DNA of 8,066 bases. Source: Deltaproteobacteria bacterium (GTDB taxonomy: Bacteria; Desulfobacterota; Binatia; Binatales; Binataceae). The translations under genes were made by a program, and so were the position numbers. Below are positions 1 to 6,107 of the stretch, one piece after another. The stretch covers positions 1-8,066 of the forward strand of contig JAJYMR010000136.1 in assembly GCA_021786815.1 (NCBI GenBank). The letters are read 5' to 3'. Numbering within the stretch: position 1 is the stretch's first letter; every line of letters begins with the position of its first letter. The notes under the pieces are model-generated. The model was not told the origin of the DNA, searched no databases, and was given only the letters and a program-made list of their open reading frames with translations.

Positions 1-309
1 ATATTGTGCGGGCCGCAGGCCGAGCAAGGCTCTGTGCCTGGTTACACGTGACCGCGCTACGGCGCCGCGGATCGGAAACGCTGGTTGGTGATTCGGAGTA
101 AACGGCGGATAGGTGGTCTTCTTCGATAACCTACATGTTCGATAACCTACATGTTTCCCAGGACCGTGGTCCAGACCTGCGTCGTGCACCTAATCCGCTA
201 CTCGACAATCCTCTCCGGCCCGCCTGCCGCGTAAAGTACGTTTCATTGCCCCTCGTCAGCATCTAGACTGTGACTCGCCGAAACTGCGACATTGCCGCTT
301 TTCCGCACC
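1..309. other. Gene-free upstream region of lptF
   Basis: I see no supportable gene here. Short open stretches run off the left edge in several frames (on the + strand they stop at about 51, 91 and 102), and a 63-codon minus-strand frame is open from 189 to the edge, but none gives a recognisable protein. The region must hold the promoter of the lptFG operon. The only candidate I find is a -10-like TAGACT at 264-269, 17 bp after a very poor -35 (TTTCAT, 241-246), so the promoter is not firmly placed. The clearest structure is the tandem repeat at 122-153, annotated separately. Confidence 0.5.
122..153. repeat. Perfect 16-bp tandem duplication upstream of lptF
   Basis: The unit TTCGATAACCTACATG occurs twice head to tail with no mismatch (122-137 and 138-153). 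It is followed by TT, as the second unit begins, so each copy is followed by T and creates an ACATGT palindrome at 134-139 and 150-155. The copies are AT-richer than their surroundings. A 16-bp spacing is about one and a half helical turns. It could be a paired operator or simply a recent slippage duplication; the sequence does not decide. Confidence 0.85.
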
Positions 310-1488
310 ATGCCAAGAATCACGATCCTCGACCGCTATATCGCCCGCGAGGTGCTTGGCCCCTTCGCACTGGGAGTTATCCTGCTCACGTTTGCGCTGG
401 TCACGGGCCGGGTGCTCAAGCTTACCGAGATGGTGGTGAATCACGGCGTAACCGTAGGCGAAGTCCTGGAACTTATCGGCTATGTGATGCCGGCGTTCTT
501 CGAGCTTACCTTTCCGATGGCGGTACTGCTCGGGGTACTGCTCGGATTCGGCAGGATGTCCGGCGACCGCGAGATGATAGCGGCGCGCTCCTGCGGCGTA
601 AGCCTTTATCGGCTTGCAGTGCCCGTGCTTGCGGTCGGTTTCGTGGTTTACGTCCTGTCGTCATGGTTCGCCTTCTCGGTGCGGCCATGGGCCAACCGCA
701 GCCTCGAGGGCCAGCTTTACCATCTGACTCGCACACAGGCGTCGGCCGCGCTTAAGGAGAAAATCTTCAATCGCGCATTCCAGGGCTTGGTAATCTACGT
801 GGACCAGATCGAGCCCGGCGCCTCGCGCCTGCACGGTATCCTGATCTCGGACGCGCGCACCGCCGCACAGCAGAATACGATAATCGCCCAGCGCGGCGTT
901 CTCCTGCCGAGCGAGCATCGGCAGGGCCTGACACTCAGGCTCTACAACGGCTCCATCTTCGGCGTCGAACCCCGCTCCAACGCGGCCCATGTGACGAGCT
1001 TCAAGGTTTACGACCTGACGATCGAGCCTGCAAAAAGCTTCCGCTTCGGCAGTATCGACCCTACCGAGATGTCCTATTCGACCCTCCTTGCCGATATCCG
1101 CAAGGCCCGCGCGGCGGGAAAACCGGATTATGACGCCGAGGCCGAGCTGGCGGGCAAGTACACGGTGCCGCTCGCAAGCCTTCTGTTCGCCCTGCTCGGT
1201 ATCCCGCTCGGCCTCAAACCGGCGCGTGGCGGGCAGTCGGAGCGCTTCGGCGTCGCCGTCTCGCTGTTTTTCCTCTATTACGTCCTGATGAAGATTGGGC
1301 AGACGTTGGCCGAGAACGGTCGGCTAAACGCCTTCGTCGCGATGGCCATACCGGATGTGGTGTTCATCGTTCTTGCGGTATGGCTGTTCGTTCGCGCGGC
1401 GGAGGATCGCGGTGACCAGGGGCGCGGCCCGGCCGATTTCATCTGGGAGTTTATCGAACGTAGCGAGCGCTCCAGGGGGACCGCATGA
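310..1488 (+). CDS. lptF: LPS export ABC transporter permease LptF
   Basis: LptF is one of two inner-membrane permease subunits of the LptB2FG transporter, which extracts lipopolysaccharide from the inner membrane and passes it to the LptC/LptA bridge. The 392-residue protein has the YjgP/YjgQ layout: an N-terminal amphipathic stretch (ILDRYIAREVLGPF, about 6-19), membrane segments near 15-35, 60-80 and 102-122, a periplasmic beta-jellyroll-like region of about 125-280, then segments near 284-303, 315-335 and 343-362. The cytoplasmic coupling stretch GDREMIAARSCGVS (85-98) matches the family pattern, as does the PLASLLFALLGIPLG stretch at about 287-301. I chose ATG 310; the same frame extends six codons to a TTG at 292, with no good Shine-Dalgarno sequence at either. 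The stop overlaps the start of lptG. LptF rather than LptG is assigned by order and the GDRE motif, so the two names could be swapped. Confidence 0.9.
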   Translation: MPRITILDRYIAREVLGPFALGVILLTFALVTGRVLKLTEMVVNHGVTVGEVLELIGYVMPAFFELTFPMAVLLGVLLGFGRMSGDREMIAARSCGVSLYRLAVPVLAVGFVVYVLSSWFAFSVRPWANRSLEGQLYHLTRTQASAALKEKIFNRAFQGLVIYVDQIEPGASRLHGILISDARTAAQQNTIIAQRGVLLPSEHRQGLTLRLYNGSIFGVEPRSNAAHVTSFKVYDLTIEPAKSFRFGSIDPTEMSYSTLLADIRKARAAGKPDYDAEAELAGKYTVPLASLLFALLGIPLGLKPARGGQSERFGVAVSLFFLYYVLMKIGQTLAENGRLNAFVAMAIPDVVFIVLAVWLFVRAAEDRGDQGRGPADFIWEFIERSERSRGTA

Positions 1489-2585
1489 AGTTTCGGCCGA
1501 GGCTGTCGCCCACGATTGATCGCTATCTGGCGATGCAGTTCTTCGGACCGTTCATGGTCTGCCTCGCGGCCTTCACTGGGGCCTATCTGCTCGGCGACAT
1601 CTTCGATCGTTTCAGCGACCTGGTCCATTATGGCGGTCTTGGTCTGCTCGGGCTCGAGTACTTCGCCCTAAGAATCCCCCTGATGGTTTCGCAGCTTCTG
1701 CCGATCGCATGCCTTGCCGGTGTGCTGCTCGGATTCGCGCTGCTGAACCGCGCGGGCGAGGTTCTCGCCTTCCAGCAACTCGGAATCAGCCGGCTCGAGA
1801 TGATGCTGCCGGTGCTGGCGGTCGCGGTGGGAATCTCGCTGTTCGATTTCGCGCTAAGTGAGACGGTCGTCCCCTTCGCCACCCGCGAGGCAAAATACCT
1901 CTACGTCGTCCAGATGAAGAAGTGGCATCTGAGGGCCGTTTTTGCCAACCGGCACATCTGGGTGCGCACTCGAGCCGGCTTCCTTGCCGCCGACAGCTAC
2001 GAGCGCAAGAGATACGTTCTTCGCGGCGTCACAGCCTACAGTCTCGGCCCCCACTACAGCGTCCAGCGCATCTTCCACGCGAAGTCGGCGCGATGGGACG
2101 GGCACGGCTGGAAAACCGAAGACGTCACCCGTTACACGCTCGAGCCCAGCGGCGCCGTCAAGACCGCCGAACCGCCCGGTTTCTGGATCGACGTATCGCC
2201 TCATGACCTCGACCTGGTGCGGCTCGATCCGGAAGAGTTCAGCCTTTGGGAACTGGACCGCTACATCAGGGAGCTTCGCCGCAACGGGCTCGACCCGGGC
2301 GGATACCTGGTTGACCGCGATCTCAAGTACGCGATGCCGTTCGCGTGCCTGATCATGGTCGCGCTCGGAATCGGGCTCAGCCTCGACCCACTGCCGCGCA
2401 ATCTGAGCCTCGGGCGAAGCTTCGGCCTCGCGCTGGTGATTGGGTTCGGCTACTGGCTCGCCTTCGGAATCACCTCGTCGCTCGGCGAATCCGAATTGCT
2501 GCCCGCATGGTTCGCCGCGTGGGCGCCCAACGGGCTATTCGCGATGCTGGCGGTCGGGATATTCCTGTTCGGCGAGGAGCGCTGA
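1485..2585 (+). CDS. lptG: LPS export ABC transporter permease LptG
   Basis: This is the second permease of the LptB2FG lipopolysaccharide exporter in the inner membrane. The 366-residue protein shows the family plan: an N-terminal helix with IDRYLAMQFFGPF (11-23), membrane segments near 20-40, 64-86 and 106-125, a large periplasmic domain from about 130 to 280, and C-terminal segments near 284-300, 312-331 and 346-363. The GEVLAFQQLGIS stretch (91-102) is the cytoplasmic coupling loop typical of LptF/LptG, and YAMPFACLIMVALGIGLSL precedes the fifth segment. The ATG lies within ATGA, which is also the lptF stop, and AGGGGGA at 1474-1480 is a well-placed ribosome binding site, so the two are co-translated as expected for partners made 1:1. 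The length is normal for the family. LptB, LptA and LptC are not in this window. Confidence 0.9.
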   Translation: MKFRPRLSPTIDRYLAMQFFGPFMVCLAAFTGAYLLGDIFDRFSDLVHYGGLGLLGLEYFALRIPLMVSQLLPIACLAGVLLGFALLNRAGEVLAFQQLGISRLEMMLPVLAVAVGISLFDFALSETVVPFATREAKYLYVVQMKKWHLRAVFANRHIWVRTRAGFLAADSYERKRYVLRGVTAYSLGPHYSVQRIFHAKSARWDGHGWKTEDVTRYTLEPSGAVKTAEPPGFWIDVSPHDLDLVRLDPEEFSLWELDRYIRELRRNGLDPGGYLVDRDLKYAMPFACLIMVALGIGLSLDPLPRNLSLGRSFGLALVIGFGYWLAFGITSSLGESELLPAWFAAWAPNGLFAMLAVGIFLFGEER

Positions 2586-2599
2586 CGGCGGGCCCGCTT

Positions 2600-2618
2600 C
2601 GCACCAGCACCGGGTGCG
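2600..2618 (+). terminator. Hairpin after lptG, possible terminator
   Basis: CGCACC (2600-2605) and GGTGCG (2613-2618) form a perfect 6-bp GC-rich stem around a 7-base loop, 15 bp after the lptG stop. There is no T-run after it, so it is not a classical intrinsic terminator. It may attenuate read-through or protect the 3' end. Its position, between lptG and the next candidate promoter, supports an operon boundary. Confidence 0.35.
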
Positions 2619-2634
2619 GCGCTTCCCTGAGCGC

Positions 2635-2664
2635 TTGAGTGTCGCGTCGGCCCGGGACTAGCAT
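2635..2664 (+). promoter_or_regulatory. Candidate leaderless promoter of the lplA-like operon
   Basis: TTGAGT (2635-2640) and TAGCAT (2659-2664) each match the sigma-70 consensus at four of six positions and are 18 bp apart. The GTG at 2672 follows the -10 by 7 bases, which is about where transcription would begin, so the mRNA would be leaderless. No Shine-Dalgarno sequence is visible before this GTG, which fits. It follows the hairpin after lptG and would separate the two operons. Confidence 0.45.
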
Positions 2665-2671
2665 CGTGGCT

Positions 2672-3721
2672 GTGCCGGTCCTCGAAGCAATCGTCCTGCC
2701 GGCGCTCGAACCCCGGCTACTGCTCGGACTTGAATCCTATTTTCTCGAAACAACCGCAGCCGGCCATTCAGCGCCGATACTGCTCGTCCATACGCATCCG
2801 GGCCGCGCGCTCTCGCTTGGCCGCTACCATCCGTGGAGCGGTCCCGCGGAGCGCGGCGGTATCATTGCCTGGCGCAGACTTACCGGCGGACGCGTGCTCG
2901 GCTCGGGCGAGGGATGGCTTGCGATTACGCTTGTCGTTCCGCGCCGTGGAGCCCTTCTTTCCGAACGCGACGCGGCTATCGCCCCCGAGCAGGTGATAAA
3001 CCGCTACGTGCGCGGGCTTCTTTCGGCTTTCAAGACGCTCGGACTCAACGCGTTCTATCCCGGACGCGACGCGGTGACGGCCGGCGGCCGTGAAATAGCG
3101 CTATGCTCTTTCGAAGTCGATTCGGCGGGCGCGATGCTGTTCGAGGCGTTCGTCGCGGTGAACCGCGGCATGGAGGAAGTCGTCCGCGACCTCGAGCGCT
3201 TCGACCCGGACGGCGAGTTGGCAACGCGGTTTTACGGCCCTGATTCCGCGAGCAAGCTGGTGCGGGAACTCGACCGCGACCTTGGTTTCGATGAGCTGGC
3301 CGAGGCCATCGTGGGCGGCTATTCGGCGTCGTTCAGAGAAACGAGGCGCCGCGAGCTTTCGGGTGCCGAACTCGCGCAGGGTGAATATCGGGGAGCCGCG
3401 ATGGAGTCTGCGGGATGGCTCAACAGTCTCGTTCCCGCTCTCGAATGCAGCGCGGTCGCCCGAGTAAACGCGCAACTCGGCGCTATCGAGGCGCGGCTTG
3501 GAATCGCGCCCGGCGGAACGATCGAGCGCTTTCAGCTCACGGGCGACTTTATCGCCAATTCATCGGCGCTCGGGCGGCTGGAGAGCGAACTTCGCGGAAA
3601 GCCGCTCGATTTCGACGCGATTTCCGATGCGGTGATTAAAACCTTCGGCAACGGCGACAACTTCCTCCTGGGAGCCGGCGCTCTCTCGGAGCTTGCAAGG
3701 CTGATAACGAGGGCCCGATGA
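2672..3721 (+). CDS. Lipoate-protein-ligase-like protein (BPL/LplA/LipB fold), atypical active site
   Basis: The family transfers lipoate or octanoate to the lysine of E2 and GcvH lipoyl domains. Seen here in about 349 residues: an N-terminal helix with GLESYFLE in the place of the family's NMAxDE stretch, a LGRYHP strand, the lipoate-binding loop RRLTGG (68-73), GRD (131-133), and a C-terminal accessory domain from about 255 with IERFQLTGDFIA and an LRGKPLDFDAI stretch like the LplA C-terminal domain. The binding loop reads TGGRVLGSGEGW instead of TGGGxVxHD. At the expected catalytic GRKxxGS site the protein has GREIALCS, so the lysine is glutamate (E141) with a cysteine at 145. It may therefore be a binding or divergent transfer protein rather than a normal ligase. 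GTG 2672 was chosen from the promoter position and the short N-terminus usual in the family; GTG 2666 and GTG 2639 are in-frame alternatives. The stop overlaps the next gene by ATGA. Confidence 0.75.
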   Translation: MPVLEAIVLPALEPRLLLGLESYFLETTAAGHSAPILLVHTHPGRALSLGRYHPWSGPAERGGIIAWRRLTGGRVLGSGEGWLAITLVVPRRGALLSERDAAIAPEQVINRYVRGLLSAFKTLGLNAFYPGRDAVTAGGREIALCSFEVDSAGAMLFEAFVAVNRGMEEVVRDLERFDPDGELATRFYGPDSASKLVRELDRDLGFDELAEAIVGGYSASFRETRRRELSGAELAQGEYRGAAMESAGWLNSLVPALECSAVARVNAQLGAIEARLGIAPGGTIERFQLTGDFIANSSALGRLESELRGKPLDFDAISDAVIKTFGNGDNFLLGAGALSELARLITRAR

Positions 3722-4491
3722 GCCTTCCCAGGCGAAGCACTCGGCCTCGGCCGAAATCCCGCGAAGAGTTGGCCCCGGAGATGTCGCCCGAGGCGCTTTT
3801 CGCGATGCTCAGCGCACCGGACAAGGCCTCCCAGCGTGCCGCAGTCGAGCGGATGGTCGAGGCGGCCAAAGCTGGCGACCCGCGATATGCCGAAGCGCTT
3901 TCGCACGCACTCTCAAGCCCGGATTTCCGCGTGCGATGGGCGGGAGCGTACGGCCTTGCGTTGCTTGGAGACGCGCATGGGGCCGGCGTTCTGTGCGAGG
4001 CGCTTTCGAGCCCCGACGCGGACCTCCGATGGGCGGCGGCGGCGATGCTCGCGCGGCTTGCGTTACGGCGGGAAACGGCCAAAGTTGAGGTTCTGAAGCT
4101 GGCCCGCGCCGTGCTGGAGCCGGTCGGATGCAGGATGGCGCTTCATTCGCTCCGATACATGGGTGCACGCGGTGAGGAAATCCTTTCGGTGGTCGAGGAT
4201 GCGACGCGTTCGCCCTCGAAGCTGGTGCGGCTTGCCGCGCTGTCGTTGCTGGGGGCTCTGAATGACTCCTCCGACCGTGCGGCCGCCCTTGCGATCGGAC
4301 TTGTCAACTCCGATCCGGACTCCGGCGTCCGGCGCGCCGCGGCAGCCGCGCTCGGCCCGATCGGAAACCGCTCACCGGCGGCGATAGAGACGCTCTCGCG
4401 CGCGGCGGTGCATCGCTCGGACCCAGCGCTCGCGCGCGCCGCCCAACGCTCGCTCAGGAGGCTCGGTTACCATGGCAACGCAAGCAACTGA
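3718..4491 (+). CDS. HEAT-repeat protein
   Basis: This is a 257-residue soluble alpha-solenoid protein built from HEAT (PBS-lyase-like) repeats. After a basic, proline-rich N-terminus (1-20), paired helices recur: about 24-65, 67-96 (SSPDFRVRWAGAYGLALLGD), 98-128 (SSPDADLRWAAAAMLARLAL), 132-160, 164-195 (RSPSKLVRLAALSLLGAL), 198-228 (SDPDSGVRRAAAAALGPIG) and 233-250. The D/SP turn followed by V/L-R-x-A-A-x-x-L-G is the diagnostic pattern. There is no signal peptide or membrane segment. Such repeats usually bind other proteins, so a scaffold or chaperone-like role for an operon neighbour is plausible but unproven. Its ATG lies within the preceding stop (ATGA), and its last 20 bases overlap the next gene, so it is translationally coupled on both sides. 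Confidence 0.85.
   Translation: MSLPRRSTRPRPKSREELAPEMSPEALFAMLSAPDKASQRAAVERMVEAAKAGDPRYAEALSHALSSPDFRVRWAGAYGLALLGDAHGAGVLCEALSSPDADLRWAAAAMLARLALRRETAKVEVLKLARAVLEPVGCRMALHSLRYMGARGEEILSVVEDATRSPSKLVRLAALSLLGALNDSSDRAAALAIGLVNSDPDSGVRRAAAAALGPIGNRSPAAIETLSRAAVHRSDPALARAAQRSLRRLGYHGNASN
4456..4461 (+). promoter_or_regulatory. Strong ribosome binding site for the PPOX gene
   Basis: A full AGGAGG lies 10 bases before ATG 4472, inside the end of the HEAT-repeat gene. It fixes this ATG as the start and so confirms the 20-bp overlap of the two reading frames. Confidence 0.8.
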
Positions 4492-4963
4492 GATCCTATC
4501 GGAACCCAGGGTGCGCGAGTTCGTCGTCGCGGCCCGCGTCGCGAGACTTGCCACCGCCGACCCCGAAGGCGTCCCGCACAACGTGCCGCTATGCTTCTGG
4601 TTCGACGGCGCGCACTTCTACTTCGCGATCGACGAAAAGCCCAAACGCGCGCGCGGCACGCGGATAAAACGGATGCGCAATATCGCGGGAAATCCGCGCG
4701 TCGCGCTGCTGATCGACCATTACGAGGAGGATTGGGCCGCGCTCGCCTACGTGCTCGTCCACGGCGTGGCGCAGATCGTCGAAGAGCCGAAGGAATACAT
4801 GCTCGCGCTACGCAATCTGCGCGACAAGTACACGCAGTACCGCGCGATGACGCTCAATCCGGAGCGCAATCCTATCGTGCGTATCGAGCCCGTCCGAGTC
4901 CACGCCTGGGGCGCCCGCTTCGCATCGGCGACATTCACCCCCGCCACCGCAGTGAGGAGATGA
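4472..4963 (+). CDS. PPOX-class F420/flavin-dependent oxidoreductase, Rv0121-like
   Basis: The 163-residue product has the split-barrel fold of the pyridoxamine-5'-phosphate-oxidase-like class. Evidence is the N-terminal RVARLATADPEGVPHNVPL (22-40), the usual first strands with the G-x-P-H/x-x-P turn, then DGAHFYFAIDEKPKR (45-59), in which the lysines and arginine would meet cofactor phosphate. After this come RIKRMRNIAGNPRVALLIDHY (64-84) and LVHGVAQIVEE (95-105). The C-terminal KYTQYR (119-124) and IVRIEPVRVHAWG (135-147) match the small subgroup that includes mycobacterial Rv0121, called probable F420-dependent. Whether it uses F420, FMN or another cofactor cannot be told from sequence. 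It is the last gene of the operon begun at 2672. No terminal poly-T terminator is visible after it. Confidence 0.85.
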   Translation: MATQATEILSEPRVREFVVAARVARLATADPEGVPHNVPLCFWFDGAHFYFAIDEKPKRARGTRIKRMRNIAGNPRVALLIDHYEEDWAALAYVLVHGVAQIVEEPKEYMLALRNLRDKYTQYRAMTLNPERNPIVRIEPVRVHAWGARFASATFTPATAVRR

Positions 4964-5093
4964 CTGAACGAGCCGTGGAGACGTCCCCTCGGCAAGGACG
5001 TGAGCCTCAGGCAAGAGCCGGCGGCTCCGTGTAGCTTCGATTGTGCCAAGCCCGGCACGTACCCGTTGGGTGCGTTACCAGCAGAGGAGCTTC
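4964..5093 (+). other. Intergenic leader with small hairpins before the RusA-like pseudogene
   Basis: Three short inverted repeats lie here: GAGCC/GGCTC (5015-5027, 3-base loop), GTGCC/GGCAC (5043-5058, 6-base loop) and ACCC/GGGT (5061-5071, 3-base loop). None is followed by a T-run. They may help end the upstream operon or sit in the leader of the next gene. GAGGAG at 5084-5089 is a good ribosome binding site for an ATG at 5094 or 5100. A 24-codon ORF at 4960-5034 is not supported as a gene. Confidence 0.3.
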
Positions 5094-5652
5094 ATGCGCA
5101 TGGAATTCCGTTTAACTTACGATGGTCCGCTTCGAGAGAGAGCCGCAAGGACGAGAAACACGCCTTCAGGATGCAACTTCACCCGCAGCTTGTCGAGCTT
5201 TGGCGAACCCATCCCGGCCTCACGCAGTTGCAGCGGGCATGGCAGAACGACTGCCTCGTTAAGTCGGCGGGTGGCAGTTCCAGCCTCTGGTGACAAGCAA
5301 GCGGCAGCTGCACTGCCATCTCGGTATTCTTTTTCTGCGGCCCGGCTTGCCGGGGAAGCTCGTGTCCCAAGGCAGGGATATTGATAACCGGATCAAAACC
5401 CTCTTTGATGCCTTGCGCGTCCCAGGGCCGGGCGAGCTTGCTGAGCCAGACCCGCCTTGGCAAGGGGTGACGTGCTGTTTGCTGGAGGACGACTCGCTTA
5501 TCAGCGGCTTCGGGGTCGAGGCAGACCAGCTTTTGGGCGGCGAAGCTGGCGGCGGGCCGCCAATCAATCCGTCTCACGTTCGGCTGGTGATCCATGTCAC
5601 AGTCAAGAGCGCTTTAGGGCTTACCGGTCTGGGTTACGCGACATTGGCGTGA
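5094..5652 (+). pseudogene. Frameshifted RusA-like Holliday-junction nuclease family gene
   Basis: Three consecutive frames give one protein when joined. Frame one starts at ATG 5094 (or 5100) behind GAGGAG and encodes MRMEFRLTYDGPL. From about 5145 the next frame encodes EKHAFRMQLHPQLVELWRTHP and closes at a TGA at 5291-5293. From 5263 (after a TAA at 5260-5262) the third frame gives WQFQPLV and then the core, DIDNRIKTLFDAL, with D at 5377 and 5383 and K at 5395, followed by EDDSLI (aspartates at 5488-5493). D-x-D-N-x-x-K plus a later DD is the metal-binding arrangement of RusA resolvases. Both shifts fit loss of one base each, near 5130-5155 and 5250-5266. RusA itself cuts four-way DNA junctions and is often phage-borne. 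I recall a family of chromosomal proteins of this shape without a known role, so the RusA link is inference from the motif. The ORF 5290-5652 alone lacks the first two strands and is probably not a functional gene. Confidence 0.65.
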
Positions 5653-5738
5653 GCGACTATCGCTGCAGAGACCCGGGGGTGATAAGCGTCTGCGTCGCCC
5701 ATGCGATGCGGTTCCAGGCCGTCTCCACCAGAGCAGCT

Positions 5739-5976
5739 TCATTGCTCCGGTCGCCCAGCACTGGCGCCTGACGCAGGACGACGCGCACGCCGGATGTGCT
5801 CGCGGAGCGCGTCGTTGGTGAGCGTCTGGTAGATTGCAGCCGCCCATCTCGTGCGCCCTTTTGCGAAAGTGCTCAAGGATTTCGTTGTCCAGCCGGATCG
5901 TAATCCGGGTCTTGCCCGGCTCAGGCCGCACGACGGCGCCGCGTTTGCCCTTGCTGAAATCGTATTCGCGCTTCAT
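5739..5976 (-). pseudogene. brnA: Frameshifted BrnA-type antitoxin
   Basis: BrnA antitoxins bind the BrnT RNase toxin and repress their own operon through a ribbon-helix-helix fold. Read on the minus strand from ATG 5976, the first 48 residues match well: KREYDFSKGKRGAVV, then KTRITIRLDNEILEHFRKRA. After GGCN the frame turns to unrelated, arginine-rich residues. Skipping the single base at 5832 restores the family's characteristic stretch, YQTLTNDALREHI, and the frame then stops at 5741-5739, giving about 79 residues in all. The lesion is thus a one-base insertion in the AATCTAC context. A further open frame continues to a stop at 5659-5657 and might be an extended tail after a second shift. 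The uncorrected ORF (5614-5976) keeps the DNA-binding strand but lacks the second helix, so it is unlikely to fold normally. Confidence 0.75.
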
Positions 5977-6014
5977 AAATCCCGCTTCTCATATCGATGC
6001 GATCGCCGAGAGTA
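5973..6014 (-). pseudogene. brnT: C-terminal remnant of a BrnT-type toxin
   Basis: BrnT is a small RNase toxin normally encoded just before BrnA. Read on the minus strand immediately upstream of the brnA ATG, the last codons give YSRRSHRYEKRDL and a TGA at 5975-5973 that overlaps the brnA start as ATGA, a junction usual for toxin-antitoxin pairs. The residues resemble the end of BrnT proteins (SARRxTRxERxxYEK), but the match is short and shows a gap. No BrnT-like N-terminus (such as the FxWDxxKxxxNxxKHGV motif) is visible between here and the HAD gene at 6108, so most of the toxin is gone. The call depends mainly on position and the ATGA junction. Confidence 0.4.
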
Positions 6015-6107
6015 TTGTGCAGTGCACGGCGATTCGACGCTAACGCGCGTAGCGCTCGCGGCCATCCTCTTCCTCGGCGTCGCTCGGCCCGATAAATTCC
6101 CTCGCCG

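Noticed and set aside
1..189. Minus-strand frame open from a GTG at 189 to the left edge (63 codons)
   Set aside because: The product is rich in proline, arginine and threonine and is not recognisable. It crosses the tandem repeat and has no ribosome binding site, so it is probably a chance open frame in GC-rich DNA.
4960..5034. 24-codon ORF starting ATGA at the PPOX stop, behind GAGGAG
   Set aside because: It has the form of a coupled small gene, but the product has no recognisable feature and the apparent binding site is the end of the PPOX gene.
5015..5071. Series of short hairpins as a possible riboswitch or small RNA
   Set aside because: Stems are only 4-5 bp with no conserved core or terminator that I recognise. 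Such stems are frequent in GC-rich DNA.
5614..5976. Full 120-residue minus-strand ORF as an intact gene
   Set aside because: Only the first 48 residues are BrnA-like. The remainder is an out-of-frame reading, and the correct frame is restored by skipping one base.
4964..6107. Insertion sequence or transposon
   Set aside because: I found no transposase-like frame, terminal inverted repeats or target-site duplication at the borders.
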